Part shown: in pieces, positions 8,488 through 19,343 of the stretch | Layout of the letters: every line of letters begins with the position of its first letter | Position numbering within the stretch: the first letter of the stretch is position 1 | Source: Massilia aquatica | GTDB lineage: Bacteria; Pseudomonadota; Gammaproteobacteria; Burkholderiales; Burkholderiaceae_D | NCBI RefSeq assembly: GCF_011682045.1 | Contig: NZ_VVIW01000023.1 | Span: 1 to 64,000 of the forward strand | DNA: 64,000 nt | Direction of reading: 5' to 3' | Made by a program: the position numbers and the translations under genes | Notes under the pieces: model-generated | What the model was told of the DNA's origin: nothing | What the model saw: only the letters and a program-made list of their open reading frames with translations | The model's database searches: none

Positions 8488-9006
8488 TCAGGTGTTCGTT
8501 GAGCGCTCCACTGCCTCGACCCTGCCATTTACGTATGCAACAATCGCGCACCAGTCCGCGGAGGCGTTAGGCAGCCTGTACCGTCCAGCCAGCCCGGAGA
8601 CGAGCGGATAGATCGTGGCGCCTTCTTTCTCGACGATGAAACCGAGCATGCCAATCCAGCCCTCCGCAATGAACCACCATCCGGCGCCTTCGACCGCATG
8701 CTCGGGATTGCCATCGAGTGGACGCTCCAGGTAGGCCGACAAGGCCGCGAGCGCGCAATCGTAGGACTGCCGGGACGCCGCTCCCACGATGCCGTACGTC
8801 CCGTGCAGCGCATGTTGCTCAAGAAGCCGGCGCTTGGCCTCGTCGAACGCTCGCACTCGCTCCACAGCCCGGGCTTCGCAGGCCGGGTGAAAGCCGTACT
8901 TGCCGCAACCGCTGCAAACGCCGGGGCCGAACAGATCGACATCCTGGTGAGTCAGATAGTGTTCGTGAACCGGTGATCCTTCTCGAACCAGACAATCAGA
9001 TGGCAT
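8488..9006 (-). CDS. Unknown protein with a Cys-rich N-terminal segment (172 aa)
   Basis: The start at 9006 lets the gene overlap the 3' end of mnmH by a few bases, so it is probably translationally coupled to it. A longer open frame reaches 9045 but would run deeper into mnmH. The N-terminal part has GVCSGCGKYGFHPAC, spacing that could bind one zinc ion. The C-terminal half (WWFIAEGWIGMLGFIVEKEG) looks like a small alpha/beta domain and contains no full membrane helix. I do not recognise the family. Confidence 0.6.
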   Translation of the reverse strand: MPSDCLVREGSPVHEHYLTHQDVDLFGPGVCSGCGKYGFHPACEARAVERVRAFDEAKRRLLEQHALHGTYGIVGAASRQSYDCALAALSAYLERPLDGNPEHAVEGAGWWFIAEGWIGMLGFIVEKEGATIYPLVSGLAGRYRLPNASADWCAIVAYVNGRVEAVERSTNT

Positions 9007-10057
9007 GCAAACGCCGCGCCGCCGCCATAAAATCAGCTTCGCCAATATCGTCCAGCTCCACTACCTCCGCCTTGCCGACCTGAATGAAATTGCGGTCGAT
9101 CGAGCGCAGGTAGGCCGGGTCGTAGTGCGAGGCCAGCAGTTCATCGACCAGCACCGGCATCTGCCCGCCGCTGGCCAGCGCGTGCCAGCTGTCGATCTTG
9201 TCGCGCCCGTGCAGCTGCGCTAGGCAGTCGAGCTGGGTATTGAGCGTGTCGGGGCTGTTGGTGAAATGCTCGTAATCCTCCATCAGCAAGCGCACCCGGT
9301 TGGGGCGCGACAGCATCAGGGACACGCAGGGCGATTGCCGCATCTTGTTCATCAGCGCATCCGGCACGCGCAACTGGCCGACCTTTTTGCTTTCGGATTC
9401 CACGAACACCGGGCGCGCCGGATCGAAGTTGCGCAGCTTGTCCCAGATCGTCGTCTCGAACATTTTTTGCGATGGCTGCGGCTTGCTCGGCAAATTCCCC
9501 AGCACCGAACCGCGGTGCGCGGCCAGCTGTTCCAGGTCCAGCACCTGCGCGCCGATCGAGTCGAGCACTTGCAGCAGGCGGCTCTTGCCGCTGCCGGTGG
9601 TGCCGCAAATGACCTTCAATTCGGGCAGGGGCGACTCGAGCAGCGCGGTGCTCACGTGGGCGCGATAGGCTTTATAGCCGCCGTCGAGTTGCACCGCCGG
9701 CCAGCCGATCTTGGCCAGGATCAGCGCCATCGAGCCGCTGCGGTTGCCGCCGCGCCAGCAGTAGATCAAGGGACGCCATTCCTTCGGCGTGTCCAGGAAC
9801 AAAGTTTCGATATGGCGCGCGATGTTCCTGGCCACCAGCGCCGCGCCGACCTTTTTCGCTTCGAACGCGTTGATCTGTTTGTACATGGTGCCAACCCGCA
9901 CCCGCTCCGGATCGGTCAGTACCGGGCAGTTGATGGCGCCGGGAAGATGGTCGAGCGCGAACTCGGACTCGCTGCGCGCGTCGATGATGCAGTCGAACTG
10001 GTCGAGTTGCGGCAGCAGGTCCGCAAAATTCTCAAGGGCGGGATATTTCATCGTCAT
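8996..10057 (-). CDS. mnmH: tRNA 2-selenouridine synthase MnmH (SelU/YbbB)
   Basis: A 353-residue enzyme that replaces sulfur by selenium in the wobble 2-thiouridine of certain tRNAs, using selenophosphate. Residues 1-135 form a rhodanese domain (IDARSESEF, and the catalytic loop YCWRGGNRSGS with Cys100). Residues 150-end form a P-loop domain with GTTGSGKS at 152-159. Both are diagnostic of this family. The ATG overlaps the tesA stop as ATGA, so translation is coupled to tesA. A selenophosphate synthase would be needed elsewhere in the genome; none is in this window. Confidence 0.95.
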   Translation of the reverse strand: MTMKYPALENFADLLPQLDQFDCIIDARSESEFALDHLPGAINCPVLTDPERVRVGTMYKQINAFEAKKVGAALVARNIARHIETLFLDTPKEWRPLIYCWRGGNRSGSMALILAKIGWPAVQLDGGYKAYRAHVSTALLESPLPELKVICGTTGSGKSRLLQVLDSIGAQVLDLEQLAAHRGSVLGNLPSKPQPSQKMFETTIWDKLRNFDPARPVFVESESKKVGQLRVPDALMNKMRQSPCVSLMLSRPNRVRLLMEDYEHFTNSPDTLNTQLDCLAQLHGRDKIDSWHALASGGQMPVLVDELLASHYDPAYLRSIDRNFIQVGKAEVVELDDIGEADFMAAARRLHAI

Positions 10058-10675
10058 TTCACCAAGGGCAGGATGTGCGGCCAGATATTATCCAGGATGA
10101 TCGGATGCGCGTTCGCGGCCGGATGCAGGCGGTCCGGCTGGAACAGGGGCGGCTTGTCGGCCACGCCATCAAGCATGAACGGCACCAGAGCCGTCTTGTA
10201 TTTGGTCGAGAGCGACTTGTACATGCCGAAAAAGCTGTCGGTGTATTGACGTCCGTAGTTGGGTGGAATGCGCATGCCGACCACCAGCACGCGCGCCTTG
10301 TTCTTTTGCGCCAGCTCGATCATGGTGCGCATGTTCGCTTCGGCGGCCGGCACCGGCAGGCCGCGCAAGCCGTCATTGGCCCCCAGTTCGATGACCACCA
10401 CGTCCGGCTTGTGCTTTGTGAGCAGGGCCGGCAGGCGCGCGCGCCCGCCGCTGGTGGTCTCGCCGCTGATGCTGGCGTTGACGATGGCCGCCTCGATTTT
10501 TTCGGCCTTGAGTTTTTGCTCCATCAGCGCGACCCAGCCGGCGCCGCGATTGAGTCCATACTCGGCCGACAGGCTGTCGCCCAGCACAAGCACGGTTTTT
10601 GGTGCAGAATAGGCGCTCGCCGAGGCGGCCATCGTCAGCAGAGCGCAAACCGACCACTTTTTGAGATAAACAAAC

Positions 10676-10677
<2 letters not shown>
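10054..10677 (-). CDS. tesA: Arylesterase / lysophospholipase TesA (GDSL family)
   Basis: A periplasmic SGNH esterase that hydrolyses acyl esters and thioesters. With the start at 10677 (AGGA nine bases upstream) the product has a signal peptide to about residue 25, then VLVLGDSLSAEYG with Ser35, the GANDG block, and the C-terminal Asp-x-x-His dyad in PDRLHP. Length of 207 residues fits. The frame stays open to 10701, but those starts lack a ribosome binding site. Its start codon overlaps that of the divergent ATPase gene. Confidence 0.92.
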
Positions 10678-11392
<715 letters not shown>

Positions 11393-11421
11393 CGGTTTCC
11401 CGTTAGCCACAATCTTATGAG

Positions 11422-11464
11422 CCGTCTCTCCCGGCCTCGGCGGCACCCTTGGCGGGAGAGACGG
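11422..11464. repeat. 12-bp perfect inverted repeat between convergent genes
   Basis: CCGTCTCTCCCG at 11422-11433 pairs with CGGGAGAGACGG at 11453-11464 across a 19-base loop. It lies between the 3' ends of the YbbA-type gene and nnr. There is no T run on either side, so it may slow transcription or protect mRNA ends rather than act as a classical terminator. Confidence 0.6.
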
Positions 11465-11496
11465 GTCATGCTGTCGTGACTTTCGGTTGAGTACAC

Positions 11497-12981
11497 TTAA
11501 CGCGCCAGCGCGTTGAGCACCGCCCTTGCCGCCACCGGCAATTCGCCGGCTGTCAATCCAATCGGCCCGCTCCCTTGCGCCACCAGCCGGTCGGCCGCCG
11601 CGCCATGCACCCACACCGCGCCGATGGCCGCCTCCCACGGCTGCCACCCCTGCGCCAGCAAACTGCCGCAGATCCCCGCCAGCACATCGCCGCTGCCCGC
11701 CGTCGCCAGTCCGGCATTCCCGGTCGGATTGATCACCACCGCGCCGCCGGCATTGGCAATCACCGTGCCCGAGCCCTTGAGCACCACCACCGCATTCAAA
11801 CGCGCCGCCAGTTCACGCGCCGCCGCCAGCCGGTCGCCCTGGACCACCGCACTGGTCACGCCCAGCAGCCGCGCCGCCTCCAGCGGATGCGGCGTCACAA
11901 TCGCGGTGGCCTCGCGCTGCGCCAGCCGTCCCTGCAAATCCGGACTGTCGGCGATGAGGTTAAGCGCGTCGGCGTCGAGCACCAGCGCCGCTTTGCCTTC
12001 GAGCGCCTTGAACAGCACCCGCATCGCGGTCACCGAATCGCCCATGCCCGGCCCGATCACCAGGGTGGCGTCGCCGCTGTCGAACTCCTGCGCGTCGCGC
12101 ATCATGATCTCGGGCTGCACGACATCGACCGCGCCGGCCGGCTCGATGGCCGCCACGAACACCCGTCCGGCGCCGGTAAACAGCGCCCCGCGCGCCGCCA
12201 TCAGCGGTGCGCCCGCCATGCCCCTGGCGCCGCCGATCACCGCCACGTCGCCAAAACTGCCTTTGTGGCTGTTATGGCGGCGCGGCGCCAGGTAGCGCGC
12301 AAACAGCGCCGGCTCGTTCAAACGTGCCCCCGCAGGCGGGCGCTGGCCCGGGTCGATGCCCAGTGGCGCCAGCTGCACCTGGCCGGCGTAATCGCGTCCT
12401 TCGAACGTATGCAGTCCCGGTTTGTCGCCGATGAAGGTAATCGTGCGCGTGGCCTGCACCGCCACGCCATCGGGGCCGATCACGGCACCGGTATCGGCAT
12501 CGAGCCCGCTCGGCACATCGAGCGCCAGCACTGGCCGTCCGAGCGCATTGATCGCCTCGACCAGCAGGCGCATGGCGCCGTCGATCGGACGCGCCAGGCC
12601 AATGCCGAACAAGCCGTCGACGATCAGGCTCCAGTCGCGCCCGAGCGGCAGGCTGTCGACAAACTGCGCCTTGCTGGCGCGGGCCCGGGCCAGGGCCCTG
12701 GCCGTCTCGGGCGAGGGCGCGCTTGAACCCGGGAGGTACAGCACCGTCACCTCGGCCTCAAGGTCGGTCTCGGCGCCGGCCAGGTTGGCCGCCACTTCGA
12801 GCGCGTCGCCGCCGTTGTTGCCAGGTCCGGCCAGGACCAGGACCTTGCGTCCGGCCAGCATGGCGCGCGCGGCGCTGGCGGCGGCTTCCCCGGCGCGCTG
12901 CATCAGCGTGCCGGCCGGCAGGCTCTCGGCCATGGTGTGTTCGATCGTGCGGATTTCGGCGACGCTGTACAGTGATTTCAT
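11497..12981 (-). CDS. nnr: Bifunctional NAD(P)H-hydrate epimerase / ADP-dependent dehydratase
   Basis: This enzyme repairs hydrated NADH and NADPH. The N-terminal YjeF epimerase domain (residues 1-215) shows VLVLAGPGNNGGDALEVA and LALDVPSGLDADTG. The C-terminal ribokinase-like dehydratase domain starts near 220 with HKGSFGDVAVIGGARGMAGAP and has the catalytic GNAGLATAGSGDVLAG block. The fusion is usual in proteobacteria. GGAG sits five bases before the second of two adjacent ATG codons, so I start at 12981; 12984 is possible. Confidence 0.95.
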   Translation of the reverse strand: MKSLYSVAEIRTIEHTMAESLPAGTLMQRAGEAAASAARAMLAGRKVLVLAGPGNNGGDALEVAANLAGAETDLEAEVTVLYLPGSSAPSPETARALARARASKAQFVDSLPLGRDWSLIVDGLFGIGLARPIDGAMRLLVEAINALGRPVLALDVPSGLDADTGAVIGPDGVAVQATRTITFIGDKPGLHTFEGRDYAGQVQLAPLGIDPGQRPPAGARLNEPALFARYLAPRRHNSHKGSFGDVAVIGGARGMAGAPLMAARGALFTGAGRVFVAAIEPAGAVDVVQPEIMMRDAQEFDSGDATLVIGPGMGDSVTAMRVLFKALEGKAALVLDADALNLIADSPDLQGRLAQREATAIVTPHPLEAARLLGVTSAVVQGDRLAAARELAARLNAVVVLKGSGTVIANAGGAVVINPTGNAGLATAGSGDVLAGICGSLLAQGWQPWEAAIGAVWVHGAAADRLVAQGSGPIGLTAGELPVAARAVLNALAR

Positions 12982-13093
12982 CATAACTCCGTTGCAAAGG
13001 CGCTAATATTGCGCCAATTTCAAGACACGCTGACTAAAATTTCGGGATGGGCACTACAATATGCGCCATCCCAAACACATTGAAGGATGGCAC

Positions 13094-16000
13094 ATGGATT
13101 GGCAATTCTGGATCGATCGCGGCGGCACATTTACCGACATCGTAGCGCGCCGGCCTGACGGCAGCCTGGTGACCCATAAATTGTTGTCCGAGAATCCGGA
13201 GCAGTACAGCGACGCCGCCGTTGCCGGCATCCGCCACCTGCTTGGCCTGCACACCGATGCGCCCATGCCGGTCGATGCCATCGAGGCCGTCAAGATGGGC
13301 ACCACCGTCGCCACCAACGCCCTGTTGGAGCGCAAGGGCGAGCGCACGGCGCTGGCCATCACGCGTGGCTTTCGCGACGCGCTGCGCATAGCGTATCAGA
13401 ACCGGCCAAAATTGTTCGATCGGCATATCGTGCTGCCGGAACTGCTGTACAGCCATGTGGTCGAAATCGACGAACGCATCGGCGCCCACGGCGACGTGCT
13501 CACCGCGCTCGACGATGCCACCACCCGCGCCGCCCTGCAGCGCGCCTACGACGACGGCGCCCGTTCGCTGGCCATCGTCTTCATGCACGGCTACCGCTAC
13601 ACCGCCCACGAAGCAGCCTGCGCGCGCATCGCCCGCGCCATCGGTTTTACCCAGGTGTCGGTGTCGCACGAAGTCAGTCCGATGATGAAGCTCGTCGCGC
13701 GCGGCGACACCACCGTCGTCGACGCCTACCTGTCGCCGATCCTGCGCCGCTACGTCGACCAGGTGGCGGCCGAGATGCCGGGCGTGAACCTGCAGTTCAT
13801 GCAGTCGAACGGCGGCCTGACCGACGCCCGCGCCTTCCAGGGCAAGGACAGCATTTTGTCCGGCCCCGCCGGCGGCATCGTCGGCATGGCGCGCGCCAGC
13901 GGGCTGGCCGGCTTCGACAAGGTCATCGGCTTCGACATGGGCGGCACCTCGACCGACGTGTCGCACTTTTCGGGCGAATTCGAACGCGTGTTCGAAACCC
14001 AGGTCGCGGGCGTGCGCATGCGCGCGCCGATGATGAGCATTCACACGGTCGCCGCCGGCGGCGGCTCGCTGCTGCATTTCGACGGCAGCCGCTATCGGGT
14101 AGGCCCCGACAGCGCCGGCGCCAATCCGGGCCCGGCCAGCTACCGGCGCGGCGGCCCGCTCGCGGTCACCGACTGCAACGTCATGCTGGGCAAAATCCAG
14201 CCCGCGCATTTCCCGCGCCTGTTCGGACCAAGCGCCAACGACCCGCTCGACCCGGAACGCGTGCGCGCCCAGTTCCTCGCCATGGCGCAGAGGATCGGCG
14301 CCGCCACGGGCGTGACGCCGGCACCGGAACAGGTGGCCGAAGGCTTCATCCAGATCGCGGTCGGCAACATGGCCAACGCGATCAAGCAGATTTCGGTGCA
14401 GCGCGGCCACGACGTGACCGAGTACGCCCTCACCAGTTTCGGCGGCGCCGGCGGGCAGCACGCCTGCCTGGTGGCCGATGCCCTCGGCATGAAAACCGTG
14501 TTCGTGCATTCGCTGGCCGGCGTGCTGTCGGCCTACGGCATGGGCCTGGCCGACCAGCGCGCCATGCGCGAACGGGCGGTCGAACTGCGCCTGCTGGACA
14601 CCACGCCCGATCTGCTGCACGGCTACCTCACGGCGCTGGGCGATGGCTTGACCCGCGAGCTGACCGGCCAGGGCGTGGCCGCCGCGCGCATCCGCCTGGT
14701 GCGACGCGTGCACCTGCGCTACGAAGGCACCGATTCGGCCATCATCGTCCTGTTCGATAATCCGGAACGCATGAAAAACCAGTTCGAAGCGGCCTACAAG
14801 AAGCGCTTCTCGTTCCTGATGCCGTCCAAGGCGATGGTGGTCGAAGCGGTGTCGGTGGAAGCCATCGGCGCCTCCGACGCCCCGGCCGAGAATTTGACCG
14901 AAAATCTGGCCGTGCAAGCGACGCGCGACGGCCCGCTCAAGGCGCGCGAGACGGTGCGCATGTTCGGCGCCGATTCGTGGCACAACACGGGCCTGTACAA
15001 GCGCGCCGACATGCGCCCGGGCGATGTGATCAAGGGCCCGGCCATCGTGGCCGAGGACAACGCCACCACCGTGGTGGAACTGGGCTGGCAGGCCAGGGTC
15101 ACGCCGCACAACCACCTGGTGCTCACGCGCATCGAAGCCATGCCCGAGCGGCGCGCCATCGGCACCACGGCCGATCCGGTGATGCTGGAGATTTTCAATA
15201 ACCTGTTTATGTCGATCGCCGAGCAAATGGGCCTGCGTTTGCAGAACACCGCGTACTCGGTCAACATCAAGGAACGGCTGGACTTCAGCTGCGCCATTTT
15301 CGACGCTTGCGGCAACCTGATCGCCAATGCCCCGCACATGCCGGTGCATCTGGGTTCGATGGGCGAGTCGATCAAGACCGTCATGACCGAAAACGCGGGC
15401 AAGATGCGTCCGGGCGACGTCTTCATGCTCAACGATCCTTACCACGGCGGCACCCACCTGCCGGACGTCACGGTCATCACGCCGGTGTTCGACGAGGCGG
15501 GCGCTGCGATCCTGTTCTACGTCGGCTCGCGCGGCCACCATGCCGACATCGGCGGCACCACGCCGGGCTCGATGCCGCCGGACTCGGTGTTCATCGAGCA
15601 GGAAGGCGTGTTGATCGATAACTTCAAGCTGGTCGACGGCGTCGACGGGCTGCTGCGCGACCTTGAGGCGCGCGCGCTGCTGTCGGGTGCGCGCTACCCG
15701 GCGCGCAATCCGGACCAGAACATGGCCGACCTGCGCGCGCAGGTGGCGGCCAACCAGAAGGGCGTGGACGAACTGCGCAAGATGGTCGCGCACTTCGGCC
15801 TGGCCGTGGTGCAGGCCTACATGGGCCACGTGCAGGACAACGCCGAGGAAGCGGTGCGGCGCGTGATCGGGGCGTTAAAAGACGGCGACTTCACCACGCA
15901 GCTCGATAACGGCGCGCAGATCCAGGTGGCCATTCGCGTCGACCAGGCCGCGCGCAGCGCCACCATCGACTTCACCGGCACGTCGCCGCAACTGGCCAAC

Positions 16001-16720
16001 AACTTCAATGCGCCGTCGGCGGTGTGCATGGCGGCGGTGCTGTATGTGTTCCGCACCCTGGTGGACGATGAAATTCCGCTCAACGCGGGCTGCCTGAAGC
16101 CGCTCAAGGTCCTCATTCCACCCGGTTCGATGCTCAACCCGCACTATCCGGCGTCGGTCGTGTCGGGCAATGTGGAGACCTCGACCTGCATCACCAACAC
16201 GCTGTACGGCGCGCTCGGGGTCATGGCCGCCTCGCAGGGCACGATGAACAACTTCACCTTCGGCAACGCCAGATACCAGTATTACGAGACCATTTCGGGT
16301 GGCTCCGGCGCCGGGGAGGGTTTCGACGGTACCGACGTGGTCCAGACCAACATGACCAATTCGCGCCTGACCGATCCGGAAATCCTGGAATTTCGCTTCC
16401 CGGTGCGGCTCGAGAGCTACGAAATCCGCCCCGGCTCGGGCGGAGCAGGGCGTTGGTGCGGCGGCAATGGCGGGGTGCGCAAGGTGCGCTTCCTGGAGCC
16501 GATGACGGCGGCCATCCTGTCGAACAACCGCATCCATGCGCCGTTCGGCATGGCGGGCGGCAGTCCGGGCGCGTGCGGCGTCAACAGCGTGGTGCGGGCC
16601 GACGGCAGCGTTGAACTGCTGGCCCACATCGGTAAAACCGAGATGGCGGCGGGCGACCTGTTCGTGATCGAAACCCCCGGCGGCGGCGGATTTGGCGATT
16701 TGTGCTCCAAAACTTTGTGA
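13094..16720 (+). CDS. 5-oxoprolinase (ATP-hydrolysing), fused HyuA-HyuB type
   Basis: A 1208-residue enzyme that opens 5-oxo-L-proline to glutamate at the cost of ATP. The HyuA part starts with [20 protein letters not shown] and has the phosphate loop [13 protein letters not shown] near residue 280. The HyuB part starts near residue 695 ([20 protein letters not shown]) and contains [15 protein letters not shown]. HyuA-HyuB fusion of about 1200 residues is typical of 5-oxoprolinase rather than separate hydantoinase subunits. The ATG at 13094 follows GAAGGA; the 33 upstream codons-in-frame bases are not conserved-looking. It is divergent from nnr. Confidence 0.93.
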   Translation: MDWQFWIDRGGTFTDIVARRPDGSLVTHKLLSENPEQYSDAAVAGIRHLLGLHTDAPMPVDAIEAVKMGTTVATNALLERKGERTALAITRGFRDALRIAYQNRPKLFDRHIVLPELLYSHVVEIDERIGAHGDVLTALDDATTRAALQRAYDDGARSLAIVFMHGYRYTAHEAACARIARAIGFTQVSVSHEVSPMMKLVARGDTTVVDAYLSPILRRYVDQVAAEMPGVNLQFMQSNGGLTDARAFQGKDSILSGPAGGIVGMARASGLAGFDKVIGFDMGGTSTDVSHFSGEFERVFETQVAGVRMRAPMMSIHTVAAGGGSLLHFDGSRYRVGPDSAGANPGPASYRRGGPLAVTDCNVMLGKIQPAHFPRLFGPSANDPLDPERVRAQFLAMAQRIGAATGVTPAPEQVAEGFIQIAVGNMANAIKQISVQRGHDVTEYALTSFGGAGGQHACLVADALGMKTVFVHSLAGVLSAYGMGLADQRAMRERAVELRLLDTTPDLLHGYLTALGDGLTRELTGQGVAAARIRLVRRVHLRYEGTDSAIIVLFDNPERMKNQFEAAYKKRFSFLMPSKAMVVEAVSVEAIGASDAPAENLTENLAVQATRDGPLKARETVRMFGADSWHNTGLYKRADMRPGDVIKGPAIVAEDNATTVVELGWQARVTPHNHLVLTRIEAMPERRAIGTTADPVMLEIFNNLFMSIAEQMGLRLQNTAYSVNIKERLDFSCAIFDACGNLIANAPHMPVHLGSMGESIKTVMTENAGKMRPGDVFMLNDPYHGGTHLPDVTVITPVFDEAGAAILFYVGSRGHHADIGGTTPGSMPPDSVFIEQEGVLIDNFKLVDGVDGLLRDLEARALLSGARYPARNPDQNMADLRAQVAANQKGVDELRKMVAHFGLAVVQAYMGHVQDNAEEAVRRVIGALKDGDFTTQLDNGAQIQVAIRVDQAARSATIDFTGTSPQLANNFNAPSAVCMAAVLYVFRTLVDDEIPLNAGCLKPLKVLIPPGSMLNPHYPASVVSGNVETSTCITNTLYGALGVMAASQGTMNNFTFGNARYQYYETISGGSGAGEGFDGTDVVQTNMTNSRLTDPEILEFRFPVRLESYEIRPGSGGAGRWCGGNGGVRKVRFLEPMTAAILSNNRIHAPFGMAGGSPGACGVNSVVRADGSVELLAHIGKTEMAAGDLFVIETPGGGGFGDLCSKTL

Positions 16721-16779
16721 TATTGGCTACACTTGTGGCATGGTACACAATTTGGTGTCAGATCAATAAGGGTTAGATT

Positions 16780-17733
16780 TTGGAATCACATGAGCAAAAC
16801 GGACCTCGGCGCGTCGAGCCGAGCCTGACACCCGACGATGCAAGGTTCGATCCGGCGCCTCCCGCACCTTCCGCTCCACCTGCGAAAAAGCCGATGCCGT
16901 CCTTGCTGCCCGACGAACCCTCGGGGGCGCCGGTGCTGTCGGGAATTCTCCCGCCACAAAAACCGCCTGTGGGCGACAGGATCGGCAAGGCGGTGGCGTG
17001 GGGCGGTGGCGCGCTCGCGCTGGCGGCCTTGATTGGCGGCGGCTTGTGGTTCAACTCCCAACGCAAGCTCGACAATGCCATGGAGGTCGTGGCGCTGAGC
17101 GCCAAGGCCGATGCGGCGGCGCGCGCCAAACCGGTGGTCAAGCCGGAGAAGGCGGTCGTTCCCCTGGCAGAACCCGAACCGGCGCCGGATTACACATCGC
17201 CGCCGCCGGGCACCATTACGCCCGCGCCGGAAAAAGTGCCGCCGCTGGTCGTGTTGCCGCCCGAACCGGAAGCGGCAGCCGCCAAGAAACCGGTTGAGCC
17301 GGTGGCCGCGCCTGTGGTGAAAGCGGCGCCGGCGCCGAAACCGGCGCCCAAGCCCACCCATCCGCTTGCCACGTCCGTGCTCAAAAAAACGTCTGCCGCA
17401 AAACCAGTGGTCAAGGCCAAGGCGCCCGTCGTTGCCCCTAAAAAGCCGGTGGTCAAGGCAAAAGCACCGGTCAAGCCAGGCGCGAAGAAGGTCGTCGCGC
17501 CGGCGCCGGCCAAAGCGGGTGCGAAGAAAAGACCGGTCGCCGCGGCGCCGGCCAAACCTGGCGTCAAGCCAAAGGTCGCACCCAAGCCAGGCGCCAAGCC
17601 GGCCGCCAAGCCGGCCGCCAAGCCGAAGCCGGCGCCCGCCAAGGTGGCAGCCCGGCAAGAGCCTGCCTTCAAGCTGCACACGCCCGCCGGCGCCAAGCCA
17701 TGCACGAGCGGCGGCCTGGCGCGCGAGTGCTGA
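16780..17733 (+). CDS. Lys/Ala/Pro-rich protein with one membrane helix (317 aa)
   Basis: The TTG start has AAGGG seven bases upstream; no ATG exists in this frame near the beginning. The order is a Pro-rich cytoplasmic head (1-65), a single membrane helix near 71-93 (AVAWGGGALALAALIGGG then LWFN), and a long low-complexity tail. The tail is built of Lys, Ala and Pro repeats such as KPVVKAKAPV and KPAAKPAAKP, like histone H1-type or TonB/spacer tails. It ends with two cysteines. The tail should extend into the periplasm. Possible roles include cell-wall or periplasm spanning, but none is shown. The repeats make slippage likely between strains. Confidence 0.7.
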   Translation: MESHEQNGPRRVEPSLTPDDARFDPAPPAPSAPPAKKPMPSLLPDEPSGAPVLSGILPPQKPPVGDRIGKAVAWGGGALALAALIGGGLWFNSQRKLDNAMEVVALSAKADAAARAKPVVKPEKAVVPLAEPEPAPDYTSPPPGTITPAPEKVPPLVVLPPEPEAAAAKKPVEPVAAPVVKAAPAPKPAPKPTHPLATSVLKKTSAAKPVVKAKAPVVAPKKPVVKAKAPVKPGAKKVVAPAPAKAGAKKRPVAAAPAKPGVKPKVAPKPGAKPAAKPAAKPKPAPAKVAARQEPAFKLHTPAGAKPCTSGGLAREC

Positions 17734-17918
17734 AGCGCGCCGGCCCATGTCTGCACGGCGCCACAACGCTTTGCTAAGCCAGGGCTAAGTGCCGCGCGCC
17801 AGACTGAGGTCAATGGTGGACGAAGCTCCTCGGACTCGTTCTTCTGCCTCGCGGCTGGACCGGCTCCGGAAATCGATGTTCGACTCCTGGCGTCCGGTTC
17901 AAGCGCGAGGTATTTTTT

Positions 17919-18242
17919 TTACCACGTCCATGTCGAACCCTGTAGCAGGTCGACCGCCTTACCGCTGTTGACGTTAAGCAGGCGGTAGTAGCCGCCTATC
18001 TACAGCACGTCGAATCTCTGCGCGTTGCTGCCGTTGCAGGTGCATTGCTGGATGTTGACGCCGTCTTCCAGGCCGGCCGCGGGGACATCGACGCATTTGC
18101 CGCTGTTGCTCGATACGATGCTATAGCGGCCATTGGCGTTTGCGTCGACCATCTTCCCGCCGCGCACGATGTAACTGTGCTTGCTCGGTTGGTAGAGTAA
18201 TCGAAACGCCATCTGCTCGTCCCAGGTCGAACAACTGCTGGA
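17919..18242 (-). pseudogene. Broken fragment of a ricin-type beta-trefoil lectin domain
   Basis: Reading the minus strand gives WDEQMAFRLLYQPSKHSYIV, then GRYSIVSSNSGKCVDVPAAG and GVNIQQCTCNGSNAQRF, then DVL and a TAG stop, and then in the same frame IGGYYRLLNVNSGKAVDLLQ before a second stop. The repeated SGK-x-VD and QRF/YYRL blocks are typical of RICIN/CBM13 repeats found at the end of secreted hydrolases. No start codon with ribosome binding site, signal peptide or enzyme domain remains, and the frame closes upstream at 18243. So this is a remnant with an internal stop. Confidence 0.75.
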
Positions 18243-18680
18243 TCAGCAAGAGGCGAACTACCAGTTCGGTCCTGAACCTGTACGGCCACCGTGTTCGCGG
18301 CTGGAGCGACGGGCTGCACGGTCCACTCCGTCGGCCAAGGCGCTGTGCTGCTCCCTCACCAGCAGCGCATCGCCCAGCTTGTTTACCTTGGCTTTGCGCT
18401 CCTGGCCGGCAAAGATTCGGGTTTTGATCATGACGAAGCCGTCAGAATGGGTGGGTCGTCATCATGCCTGGACAGGGAAGTTTTTCGAGGTGCCCGAGAG
18501 TCGTCAACGACAAGTCGTCACCAAATCACCTCGAAAAAGCCTTCAGACCGATCACTTTCGTCAATCAGGACGGAGAGTTTTACATATATTGCAAGCCAAT
18601 TGTTTAGATTTTTGCAGAGCAGTCTTTCCGCTTATATGCCTGCCGCTTATCACGAACATAACCCGATCAAATATTTCCTT
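18243..18680. other. Non-coding stretch, no gene recognised
   Basis: This 438-base stretch shifts from G/C-rich to A/T-rich toward the 3' end of the exported cassette. Short open frames exist on both strands, but none has a ribosome binding site, a consistent codon pattern or a recognisable product. It is probably debris from the event that broke the neighbouring lectin gene. Confidence 0.5.
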
Positions 18681-19340
18681 CTATTTTTTTGGGTAAATTA
18701 TTGCCAATTTTGCCAACTGAAGTATGTCATTCACTGATTTTTGCGACGGTTTGCCGTTTTTCAAAATATCGCTAACATAGAATTCGAACATTTCCCCATT
18801 TTTCCACCACGTCAACTTCCAAAGTGCCTTTTCTGTTTTTTCAGCATAAGATAAGCTGAGAACAGCTGGCGCCCCATCCACCGATTGATTCAAAAATTCC
18901 TCTGATACGGTATACACTGCTCCAGCAAGCTTGTATTTCCATACCGTCAACAGCATATTCGAGTTGGAATGCGAAAAAGCCCATGTCACACGATTTTCAT
19001 CTTCTACGAACCGGCCAAGCAGTTTGACGTCTCCTCGTGCTACGACCGACGTGTTTTTTTCCGGCAAAAAACCGGGATGCTTAAAAATTGTGGTTGGCAA
19101 ATCCAGATAGTCTTGAGTGGATCTCACCAGAAAATAACCCGCTGCGTCGACGGTTTTATCTTGCCAGACGAATGCTCGTTGCTCGTTACTCATCTCGTTT
19201 TTTTTGATGACGCGGTCTGCACGCACGTCTTCTTTTACGACACTTAGCGGGCGCTCGTTAGCAACCGACTTGGGTTGTGGACCAGAAAAGGCCGGCAGGC
19301 TGATTGACAAACATAACGCCGATAAGAAATATTTTTTCAT
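18681..19340 (-). CDS. Exported protein of unknown function (219 aa), third gene of a secreted cassette
   Basis: A signal peptide MKKYFLSALCLSISLPAFSG is followed by a Lys-rich linker. The mature part looks beta-rich with several Trp residues (WAFSHSNSNMLLTVWKYKL and LWKLTWWKNGEMFEFYV). No known domain recognised. It lies 3 bases after the preceding gene on the same strand, so the three genes form one operon. G+C is clearly lower than in the flanking core genes, which points to recent acquisition. Confidence 0.7.
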   Translation of the reverse strand: MKKYFLSALCLSISLPAFSGPQPKSVANERPLSVVKEDVRADRVIKKNEMSNEQRAFVWQDKTVDAAGYFLVRSTQDYLDLPTTIFKHPGFLPEKNTSVVARGDVKLLGRFVEDENRVTWAFSHSNSNMLLTVWKYKLAGAVYTVSEEFLNQSVDGAPAVLSLSYAEKTEKALWKLTWWKNGEMFEFYVSDILKNGKPSQKSVNDILQLAKLAIIYPKK

Positions 19341-19343
19341 ACA

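Noticed and set aside
13034-15829. A 931-codon open frame on the minus strand opposite 5-oxoprolinase
   Set aside because: It is a shadow of the high-G+C plus-strand gene; its translation is His/Arg/Gly-rich with no domain, and the plus-strand gene is certain.
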